8,182 bases of DNA from Piscirickettsiaceae bacterium (GTDB lineage Bacteria > Pseudomonadota > Gammaproteobacteria > Methylococcales > Cycloclasticaceae), in NCBI GenBank assembly GCA_002401365.1, contig NVSW01000016.1:1297-9478 (forward strand), given 5' to 3'. Under the pieces are notes generated by a model that was given only the letters and a program-made list of their open reading frames with translations, was not told the DNA's origin and searched no databases. Of the stretch, positions 1-5,008 are shown piece by piece. Every line of letters starts with the position of its first letter. Positions within the stretch are counted from its first letter, which is position 1. Both the position numbers and the translations under genes were made by a program.

Positions 1-242
1 GCTGTGTGAACGACAGGCGATAGGGTGCTAAAGCTAGTGTTTATCAACCCCAATAAATGGGCACTAGCATGACAACAATGATCGTCATCTAACTGATGAG
101 TTGACTCGTTACTTTGCGAATCGCCTAAGTGTGACAGGCTTTGCTGATGGCCAACAATATCCTCATGACTGTGCATCGCCCATACGCTGCTGTAGCTCAA
201 AATGCTTACAATTAAAAAAAGTATGGTTACGTGTTTTGTCAT
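1..242 (-). CDS. Small secreted His/Cys-rich metal-associated protein (3' end outside window)
   Basis: An open frame starts at the ATG complementary to 240-242 and runs off the left edge, giving 80 complete codons. Residues 1-22 form a signal peptide (short basic start, hydrophobic core, SVWA cleavage site), so the product should be exported to the periplasm. The mature part is rich in His and acidic residues: MHSHED at 23-28, then DDDHCCHASAH at about 52-62, with Cys56, Cys57 and flanking histidines as a plausible metal site. An in-frame TGA 12 codons upstream makes this ATG the first sensible start; no strong Shine-Dalgarno is visible. It is divergent from the iron permease gene. Small proteins of this type often precede heavy-metal efflux or copper operons, so an RND-type metal efflux operon may continue beyond the window, but that is inference. 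The exact family is not certain. Confidence 0.72.
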   Translation of the reverse strand, partial: MTKHVTILFLIVSILSYSSVWAMHSHEDIVGHQQSLSHLGDSQSNESTHQLDDDHCCHASAHLLGLINTSFSTLSPVVHT

Positions 243-343
243 GTGGTCAATATCTAAGGATCCAAATAAATGATTCAGTCAATAATATACTAGAATTTTA
301 AAAAAGGCGATTAATTTTCATATTGAGCATTTTGGATAAAGAT

Positions 344-372
344 TTGACTTCTTAAATGATAATGATTATCAT
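344..372 (+). promoter_or_regulatory. Sigma-70 promoter of the iron permease gene
   Basis: A TTGACT -35 box at 344-349 is followed by a 17-bp spacer and a TATCAT -10 box at 367-372. Each hexamer has one mismatch to consensus and the spacing is ideal. Transcription would begin near 379, leaving a leader of about 30 nt before the ATG at 410. The -10 box lies inside the Fur palindrome, so bound Fur would occlude it. Confidence 0.7.
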
Positions 373-374
373 TT
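354..374. promoter_or_regulatory. Fur box (iron-responsive operator)
   Basis: The arms AAATGATAAT (354-363) and ATTATCATTT (365-374) are exact reverse complements around a single central G. The core closely follows the classical Fur consensus GATAATGATAATCATTATC. It overlaps the -10 element of the promoter reading into the FTR1 gene, the standard arrangement for repression by Fe-loaded Fur. It also lies between two divergent genes, so it might affect the minus-strand gene, although no good minus-strand promoter was found nearby. Confidence 0.88.
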
Positions 375-409
375 GTATTTGAGTTAACTTATATTCAGTC
401 GTTCTTAGC

Positions 410-2314
410 ATGGTTAAAAAACTAGTTATCCTTTTATTTATATCCCTTTTTTCATTCACAGCGTCTGCATCAGTGTCAATTCAACGTTTGTTACAGTTGA
501 TTGACTATGTAGGCGTTGATTATCGAGAAGCCATTGCTGACGGAGAAATCATTAACCCGGAAGAGTATGGGGAGATGCAAGATTTTGTCTTAGCTATTCG
601 TGACAGCGTGCAGGAACTAAATGATGTGGATGAACGGCTTATTGAACAAGCTGCCAACTTAGGGTTATTAGTTAACACGAAAGCCGACCCAGACTTGGTT
701 GCACAACTCACAACGAAGATGCATCGGCAAATTATTGTTGATTACGATGTTCAAGTTGTACCGCGCAAAGTGCCAGACATTAATATGGCTAAACAACTTT
801 ATGTTGAAAACTGCATCGCTTGTCACGGTGCACAAGGTCGAGGTGATGGGCCACTATCAAAAACGCTAGAACCATTACCCACTAACTTTTTTGACCGAGA
901 CCGCTACAGAGAAAGAACAATTTTTGGTCTTTTCAATACGATTAGCCAAGGTGTTTCAGGAACTGGAATGCCGCCATTTACAGCATTAACGGCACATCAG
1001 CGTTGGTCACTGGCTTTTTATGTAGGTCAAATAGCTATTCAAGAAGATGAAGTGAACGCAGGTTCGGATTTATGGCGTACCGAAAGCAACCATTCGTTGT
1101 CTACGTTGGAAGAATTAACAACATCTTCACCGGCACAAGTTGAAATAGCATCAGGCAAAGATGCTGTAGTCACCTTGGCTTATTTGAGGCGACATCCAGA
1201 AAAAGTGATGCTGAAGACCAACGCATCTCCTCTTGATTTTAGTATTGAAGAATTGGATGCCAGTCGCTTAGCCTATATTTCTGGTGATCCTGACAAGGCG
1301 TATGACCTTGCCGTTAATGCCTACCTTGAAGGGTTTGAACTGATTGAAAATAGCCTAGATGCTGTTGACTCGACATTACGTCGCCAAATAGAAGGCGAGA
1401 TGACGGCATACAGAAATTTAATTCGCAAGCAAAAGGGCGTAGCCGCTGTTAATGTTGCATATACAGATTTAAAAGTACTATTAGAAACAGCACGTAAATC
1501 ACTGAGCGAAACAAGGCTATCAGAAAAAACAGCTTTTATTAGTGCAATGGTTATTTTATTGCGCGAAGGCTTGGAAGCGCTACTGGTGGTGGCTGCATTG
1601 GCGGCATTCTTGGTAAAAACAGGCCGTCGTGAAGGCTTAAGTTACCTTTATGGTGGGGTTGTGGTGGCGTTATTAATGGGGGGATTAACCTGGGTTATTT
1701 CTACAACATTAATCGAAATAGGCGGGGCGAGTCGTGAATTGACGGAAGGTGTTGCAGCAATAACAGCCGCGTCAGTTTTATTTTATGTGGGTTTTTGGAT
1801 GCATAACAAAACCAGTGCTATGCAATGGAAGCACTTTATCGAAAGCAGCATAAAAAAAGCGCTCAGCAAAGAAACACTTTGGGGCATAGCGGCCTTGTCT
1901 TTTATAGCCGTTTATCGAGAGGTGTTTGAGAGCGTATTGTTTTATCAAGCGTTGTGGGTTCAAACCACGGAAGGCGGCCAAAGCATGATCGTATACGGTT
2001 TGTTGCTGGCCACAGCCATCTTGATACTACTAGCGTGGCTTATCATGAAATATAGCACCCGTTTGCCTCTACGCCAGTTCTTTGCGGTGAGTGGCGGGTT
2101 TATGTTTATTTTAGCGGTTGTTTTTGCAGGCAAGGGTATTTCCGCTCTACAAGAAGCAGGCAAAATACCATTAGACCCGGTCGGCTTGCCCGGTATTGAA
2201 TTACTCGGCATATATCCAAATTATCAAGGTTTGGCGGTGCAAGGGCTGATGATTATATTAGCGTCTATTATGATCATTAGAGACAATCGGAAACAGCGTA
2301 AAGTAAACGTTTAA
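410..2314 (+). CDS. Cytochrome c / FTR1 family high-affinity iron permease fusion
   Basis: This 634-residue protein should move iron across the inner membrane, with a periplasmic c-type haem domain that may accept electrons from Fe(II) as it is oxidised for uptake. Residues 1-21 form a signal peptide (SFTASA). A cytochrome c domain spans about 124-211, with the haem motif CIACH at 135-139 and a likely axial Met187 in GTGMPPF. A helical periplasmic linker covers about 212-370. The C-terminal FTR1 domain (about 374-624) has seven predicted membrane segments and both signature REXXE motifs, REGLE at 385-389 and REVFE at 503-507, plus the RELTEG motif near 442. Such fusions are a known family. 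The start has no clear Shine-Dalgarno, but it is placed correctly for the signal peptide. Expression is probably Fur-repressed. No EfeO or EfeB partner is present. The gene ends only 2 bp from the convergent MerR gene. Confidence 0.95.
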   Translation: MVKKLVILLFISLFSFTASASVSIQRLLQLIDYVGVDYREAIADGEIINPEEYGEMQDFVLAIRDSVQELNDVDERLIEQAANLGLLVNTKADPDLVAQLTTKMHRQIIVDYDVQVVPRKVPDINMAKQLYVENCIACHGAQGRGDGPLSKTLEPLPTNFFDRDRYRERTIFGLFNTISQGVSGTGMPPFTALTAHQRWSLAFYVGQIAIQEDEVNAGSDLWRTESNHSLSTLEELTTSSPAQVEIASGKDAVVTLAYLRRHPEKVMLKTNASPLDFSIEELDASRLAYISGDPDKAYDLAVNAYLEGFELIENSLDAVDSTLRRQIEGEMTAYRNLIRKQKGVAAVNVAYTDLKVLLETARKSLSETRLSEKTAFISAMVILLREGLEALLVVAALAAFLVKTGRREGLSYLYGGVVVALLMGGLTWVISTTLIEIGGASRELTEGVAAITAASVLFYVGFWMHNKTSAMQWKHFIESSIKKALSKETLWGIAALSFIAVYREVFESVLFYQALWVQTTEGGQSMIVYGLLLATAILILLAWLIMKYSTRLPLRQFFAVSGGFMFILAVVFAGKGISALQEAGKIPLDPVGLPGIELLGIYPNYQGLAVQGLMIILASIMIIRDNRKQRKVNV

Positions 2315-2316
2315 GG

Positions 2317-2718
2317 TTAATGCGTATCTATGCTTTCAATGATAGGGCAGCCCTTATCTGTGCAGCCGCATAGGTTGAGTAATAATGTTAACTCTTTGCG
2401 TAATTTGTCTAGCTCGACGGCCTTGTTTTCTATGCTTTTAAGTTTTTGACGAGTGAGGTCTTGAACCTCAATTCGACTGTCTTGTGGAGCTTCCCGGAAT
2501 AACAATAATTGTTTAATCTCATCGAGCGTAAAGTCCATGGATTTTGCGCGAATAATAAAGCGCAGGCTTGAAACATTTTTATCATTGTAAAAACGTACGC
2601 TGCCCGGAGTACGGCCTATATCATTCAATAATCCAATTTTTTCGTAATACCGCAATGTATCACCCGTTATCCCAAGTATGTCTCTCAAATCAGCTATTCG
2701 GTAGTGGTGGTTTTCCAT
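2317..2718 (-). CDS. MerR-family metal-responsive transcriptional regulator
   Basis: This is a 133-residue dimeric DNA-binding protein that should activate a promoter with an overlong spacer by untwisting it when metal binds. The N-terminal winged helix-turn-helix is clear (YRIADLRDILGITGDTLRYY at about 6-25, then RFYNDKN). A long dimerisation helix covers about 85-115, followed by a C-terminal metal loop with Cys117, Cys119 and Cys124 in LCGCTDKGC, then PIIESI as in CueR-like proteins. Aligned on the KLK at 92-94, Arg82 stands where mercury MerR has Cys82 and CadR/PbrR have their conserved Cys, so the sensing site is atypical. It is the last gene of a five-gene operon, 6 nt after the thioredoxin-like gene, and probably acts on the dyad at 4457-4476. 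It is not a canonical MerR, CueR or ZntR; its effector is unknown. Confidence 0.92.
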   Translation of the reverse strand: MENHHYRIADLRDILGITGDTLRYYEKIGLLNDIGRTPGSVRFYNDKNVSSLRFIIRAKSMDFTLDEIKQLLLFREAPQDSRIEVQDLTRQKLKSIENKAVELDKLRKELTLLLNLCGCTDKGCPIIESIDTH

Positions 2719-2724
2719 AGGTGT

Positions 2725-2985
2725 TTACTCAGTGATTAATGCCTTGTTTAAAGCGTGTTTTATTGTGCTTAATGTAGGGGCTCCTGTAAACGTAAGCCGT
2801 CCATTAATAGCAATGCTTGGGCTCGATAAAACACCTAGCTCTACTGCATAATCAATCTCTTCAATGATATTAATTTCGCGTAAATCAACGCCCTGCAAGC
2901 TATCCACAAGTTGTTTAAGTGCGGTTCTAATCTGCCCACAATGCGGGCAATTAGGGTTGGTAAATAGCTCGACATTAACGGTCAT
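2725..2985 (-). CDS. Small thioredoxin-fold (glutaredoxin-like) protein, CPHC type
   Basis: This 86-residue single-domain protein has a thioredoxin fold. Strand VELFT leads into the active-site motif CPHC (Cys13, Cys16), and a cis-proline loop follows at SSPSIAI (Pro56). It has no signal peptide, so it is probably cytoplasmic. Small members of this family act as thiol-disulfide reductants or metal-thiol handlers. Next to MerT-like and MerP-like proteins, a role in taking metal from cysteine pairs or keeping them reduced is plausible but inferred. Its start codon overlaps the stop of the upstream barrel gene in TAATG, with no separate ribosome site, indicating translational coupling. A mercury- or copper-relay thioredoxin or a redox partner for the MerR sensor are alternative roles. 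Confidence 0.88.
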   Translation of the reverse strand: MTVNVELFTNPNCPHCGQIRTALKQLVDSLQGVDLREINIIEEIDYAVELGVLSSPSIAINGRLTFTGAPTLSTIKHALNKALITE

Positions 2986-3710
2986 TAATAGTGAAAGCGA
3001 ATGCTAACAAGCACTTGTGTATTGTGTTGTTTGTTAACGTCTTTAACAAAACCCGCTTCAAGTACCCATTGCTGGGTAATGCGTTGTAAACCTAAGGTTA
3101 CTTGATGCGTTATACCATTATCTTCATGCCATCGACCATTCAACTCTATAACGCTATCCCATTCAGCATCAGGCGAGCCCCAATCTGGGTATACGTCGGG
3201 GCTTAGCCGATATTGCCAAGAAACATCATAACGCCCAGTGTCTTGCCGGTTTCCTGTGCCGGCTTGGTAAAGCGCATCAATATCCCATTCATGACGCCCT
3301 ACGTATTTAGTGTAAACACCACCGGCTTGCCAAGCCGCATCACGTTTATCGTCTGTAGGCAAAATAGCCCCGCCGAATAATGCGAATCGCTCACTGCCAT
3401 CATGTTGATCGTTTTGCCACGTTATATGCCGGTACAACAGGCTAACGTCGCCTATTTGCTCGCTACCGCCGGGTGATAAGCGGTAAGGTAGGCCCATTAA
3501 CAATGTTTGCTTATGGCTGATTCCCCACGCTAAATTGGCAACAAAGGTATCTGTGTTGGTGTCTCGGTTATTGAGAAGTTGTAAGCGAACCACTTTGCCG
3601 CCTTTTTCAACGGGCAGCGCAACGAAAGAACGAAGCCCCATAGCCGATGCAAGTGACGGGGTTATTACTACGATAAAGATGACGGCAACTCGTAAATACG
3701 AATGAGTCAT
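2985..3710 (-). CDS. Outer-membrane beta-barrel protein (MetA/phenol-type transporter superfamily)
   Basis: The product is 241 residues with a signal peptide ending about residue 23 (SLASA). The rest alternates polar and hydrophobic residues in repeated strands (for example VIELNGRWHED and QVTLGLQRITQ), ending in a strand that closes with RFHY. An aromatic C-terminus is the usual outer-membrane assembly signal. It resembles the putative 'MetA-pathway of phenol degradation' or generic 'transporter' barrels often found in metal clusters. Its substrate cannot be read from sequence. It lies 3 nt after the HMA gene, with a good GGAG ribosome site at 3717-3720, and overlaps the next gene by 1 nt. 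Context suggests passage or sensing of metal, or metal-related envelope repair, at the outer membrane. Confidence 0.82.
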   Translation of the reverse strand: MTHSYLRVAVIFIVVITPSLASAMGLRSFVALPVEKGGKVVRLQLLNNRDTNTDTFVANLAWGISHKQTLLMGLPYRLSPGGSEQIGDVSLLYRHITWQNDQHDGSERFALFGGAILPTDDKRDAAWQAGGVYTKYVGRHEWDIDALYQAGTGNRQDTGRYDVSWQYRLSPDVYPDWGSPDAEWDSVIELNGRWHEDNGITHQVTLGLQRITQQWVLEAGFVKDVNKQHNTQVLVSIRFHY

Positions 3711-3713
3711 ACG

Positions 3714-4022
3714 TTACTCCGGGGTAGTCATTTTGCCTGGCGTAAAGCCAGAGTCGATAATGGTTTGACGAAGCTCATCTTCTTCCAAGGTTTGGTCTTT
3801 TTTCAGCACAATGCGTGCTTTTTTTAGTTTAAGGCTAACTTCTACAGTTTTAACGGCTGGTAAAGCATTGAGTTTACGACTCAAGCCATCTTGGCAAAAA
3901 GGGCAGGCCATGCCTTTAATATTAATCTCTATAATTTGACTGTTAGCATCAGCAGCAACCTCATTAGACGCAAATACTAGTCCGCTGAATGTTATTAAAA
4001 GGATAAAAATAAGATTTTTCAT
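3714..4022 (-). CDS. MerP-like periplasmic heavy-metal-associated (HMA) domain protein
   Basis: This 102-residue exported metal-binding protein has a signal peptide over residues 1-18 (KNLIFILLITFSGLVFAS). An HMA ferredoxin-like fold follows, with the metal-binding loop GMACPFC (Cys40, Cys43) and the typical later IIDSGF motif. It would bind a soft metal in the periplasm and pass it to, or receive it from, the MerT-like membrane protein encoded just upstream. I chose the ATG at 4022 rather than the in-frame ATG at 4037. It overlaps the preceding stop as ATGA, a classic coupled start, and it gives a clean signal peptide without the extra MDGQL. Classical MerP has GMTCxxC, so the PFC spacing residues are a variant. 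The metal (Hg, Cu, Zn or other) is not determined. Confidence 0.9.
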   Translation of the reverse strand: MKNLIFILLITFSGLVFASNEVAADANSQIIEINIKGMACPFCQDGLSRKLNALPAVKTVEVSLKLKKARIVLKKDQTLEEDELRQTIIDSGFTPGKMTTPE

Positions 4023-4441
4023 AAGCTGTCCATCCAAAGTTTAAGGGGAAGTAGTAAAAACGCCATAAAAAAACCAACACCCCATATCGTTATAGAGCCT
4101 AATAAGATGCGTCGGTTTAATCGTTGAGTTTTGTTACATAAAGCAGCGAGGTTGGGGTTAGTAGGGCACGTTCTACCCGATCGATATGTCAGCCAAGCCG
4201 AGAAGCAGAGCATCATGGCGGATAAAAAGAACACCCAATTCTTATGTTCGCTTAACCAAATCAGTTGCGGGAAACTACTCGTTAATGAAGCGACGGTAGC
4301 TCCCATGCCTAGGGTGACAAATAGAATGGGTAAGGCGCAACAAACAAACGTACTACTGCTTGTGAGCAGGCTAAACCATGTGATGAATAAGCGTTCAGGT
4401 GGTTTTGAATCCAGCTTTAGAGTGTCGTGTTTACTCGTCAT
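4019..4441 (-). CDS. MerT-like inner-membrane metal transport protein
   Basis: From the ATG at 4441 this is a 140-residue protein with three predicted membrane helices (about 18-44, 60-87 and 111-136). A vicinal Cys pair lies in helix 1 (FVCCALP, Cys34-Cys35), and two further cysteines sit in the loop between helices 2 and 3 (Cys92 and Cys102). This is the layout of MerT-type mercuric transporters, which accept metal from MerP and deliver it to the cytoplasm. Similarity is architectural, so the substrate is open. A longer frame begins at 4522, but its first 27 codons would cover the MerR-type promoter and dyad, and they look unlike protein of this family; the start at 4441 is preferred. The -10 box ends only 7 nt before that ATG, so the message may be nearly leaderless. 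It is the first gene of the operon and overlaps the next by 4 nt. Confidence 0.82.
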   Translation of the reverse strand: MTSKHDTLKLDSKPPERLFITWFSLLTSSSTFVCCALPILFVTLGMGATVASLTSSFPQLIWLSEHKNWVFFLSAMMLCFSAWLTYRSGRTCPTNPNLAALCNKTQRLNRRILLGSITIWGVGFFMAFLLLPLKLWMDSL

Positions 4442-4448
4442 GCTGAAT

Positions 4449-4479
4449 AGTTTATTACTTGGAGTTGACTCTAAGTCAA
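4449..4479 (-). promoter_or_regulatory. MerR-type promoter of the MerT/MerP-like operon
   Basis: On the minus strand, TTGACT (complement of 4474-4479) is followed by a 19-bp spacer and TAAACT (complement of 4449-4454). A perfect-length dyad fills the spacer, starting at the last bases of the -35. This matches the architecture of MerR-family-activated promoters such as those of mer and zntA, in which the overlong spacer makes transcription depend on the regulator. It points at the MerT-like gene. Confidence 0.72.
4457..4476. promoter_or_regulatory. MerR-family operator dyad
   Basis: The arms ACTTGGAGT (4457-4465) and ACTCTAAGT (4468-4476) are separated by TG and complementary at 8 of 9 positions. 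The core GGAGT-NN-ACTC recalls the ZntR operator upstream of zntA, but the arms are a base shorter. The likely ligand is the MerR-family protein encoded at 2317-2718, giving autoregulation. It also lies upstream of the plus-strand copper operon, so an effect there is possible. Confidence 0.7.
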
Positions 4480-4495
4480 GAGTTTGTTTACAGAG

Positions 4496-4517
4496 AAGCA
4501 AATTAGTTTTTTTGCTT
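4496..4517. promoter_or_regulatory. Inverted repeat upstream of the copper operon (possible operator)
   Basis: The exact 7-bp arms AAGCAAA (4496-4502) and TTTGCTT (4511-4517) flank an 8-base AT-rich centre. The repeat sits just before a TTTAAT at 4522-4527 that could be a -10 box with no good -35, as expected for an activator-dependent promoter. Spacing of the arms is close to that of CueR-type dyads, but the sequence is not the CueR consensus. A two-component CopR site elsewhere in this gap cannot be excluded. Confidence 0.35.
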
Positions 4518-4551
4518 GACATTTAATTTAAGCGAGGAGTAGACTTTAAAT

Positions 4552-4920
4552 ATGATACGTATCCGTCACATTATTTTTCAAAGCCTACTTATTATGAGTT
4601 TGCTCGTTTTGCCATTGCAGAATGTATTGGCGATGACTGATATGGGCTCATGCGATATGGATATGTCAGCAAACAGTACAATGAGTATGGATATGTCAAT
4701 GTGCTTGTCGGATACGGGTGATATGTCGACAGCAGATACTGCGTCTAGTATTGATTGTGATGACAATCATTGTAATAAATGCTTTCACGGAGCATCTTTT
4801 ATATTAACAAATGCGGCCGTCATTAATGACATTAACGCACATCAACAGTCTACTGTTTTTGACAGTAGGTACCTTAGCTTTTATACCCCTCTAGACTCAC
4901 CTCCCCCCATTATTTCCTGA
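4552..4920 (+). CDS. CopL-like small secreted Met/Cys-rich copper protein
   Basis: The product is 122 residues. A signal peptide (1-27, cleavage after NVLA) is followed by a Met-rich stretch with MxM spacing at 28-58, typical of Cu(I) binding. A Cys/His cluster follows in CDDNHCNKCFH (Cys69, Cys74, Cys77, His73, His79), and the tail ends in PPPIIS. A GAGGAG at 4534-4539 precedes the ATG by 12 nt, slightly far. It lies directly before copA and copB, the position of copL in Xanthomonas copLAB, where copL is needed for copper-inducible expression of copA and copB. Assignment as CopL-like rests on context and composition, not on a recognised domain. Its stop codon forms part of a stem that covers the copA ribosome site, suggesting translational coupling. 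TATGGATATGTCA occurs twice (4656-4668 and 4686-4698), encoding the repeated DMS-type segment. Confidence 0.82.
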   Translation: MIRIRHIIFQSLLIMSLLVLPLQNVLAMTDMGSCDMDMSANSTMSMDMSMCLSDTGDMSTADTASSIDCDDNHCNKCFHGASFILTNAAVINDINAHQQSTVFDSRYLSFYTPLDSPPPIIS

Positions 4921-5004
4921 TTTTATTATTGGCTCGTTACTTACTGGTGTAAGTAACGATTGTTAATTAGTTGGGCCGTTATTTCGGTTCAATAATCAGG
5001 AAAT
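4912..5004 (+). promoter_or_regulatory. Structured RNA element sequestering the copA ribosome-binding site
   Basis: ATTTCCTGATT at 4912-4922 is an exact reverse complement of AATCAGGAAAT at 4994-5004, an 11-bp outer stem. The left arm contains the stop codon of the CopL-like gene (4918-4920). The right arm contains the copA Shine-Dalgarno AGGAAA (4998-5003), 5 nt before the ATG at 5009. The stem encloses an 11-bp perfect hairpin (4934-4959) and a weaker 6-bp hairpin (GGGCCG 4973-4978 with CGGTTC 4985-4990, two G-U pairs), giving a three-way junction. A ribosome terminating on the upstream gene would melt the outer stem. The regulatory role is inferred. Confidence 0.6.
4934..4959 (+). repeat. 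Perfect 11-bp hairpin between the CopL-like gene and copA
   Basis: TCGTTACTTAC (4934-4944) and GTAAGTAACGA (4949-4959) are exact reverse complements with a 4-base TGGT loop. No uninterrupted T run follows (TTGTTAATTAG), so it is a poor intrinsic terminator. It could be a partial attenuator, an mRNA stability element, or an arm of the larger junction around it. Confidence 0.75.
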
Positions 5005-5008
5005 TACA

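Noticed and set aside
101..301. Short plus-strand open frame near the left edge
   Set aside because: It overlaps the minus-strand His/Cys-rich gene, has no signal or domain, and its product looks like out-of-frame sequence. The minus-strand reading has a clear signal peptide and metal motif.
2341..2358. Small hairpin (GATAGGG with CCCTTATC) just past the permease stop
   Set aside because: The stem has a bulge and a 3-base loop, is not followed by a T run, and encodes the cysteine loop of the MerR protein, so it is not a convincing terminator.
2317..4441. Classical mercury-resistance (mer) operon
   Set aside because: There is no merA or merB in the window, the regulator lacks the Cys82 equivalent, and an outer-membrane barrel and thioredoxin-like gene are present instead.
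4442..4522. N-terminal extension of the MerT-like protein (27 extra residues)
   Set aside because: It would encode through the promoter and dyad, and it adds a polar stretch not typical of MerT-like proteins.
4131..4526. Plus-strand open frame of 131 codons opposite the MerT-like gene
   Set aside because: It is antisense to a convincing membrane protein with conserved Cys pairs, crosses the MerR-type promoter and resembles no protein family.
4516..4545. TTGACA followed at 18 bp by TAGACT as a promoter for the CopL-like gene
   Set aside because: Transcription would begin at about the start codon and leave out the GAGGAG ribosome site; the -10 match is modest.
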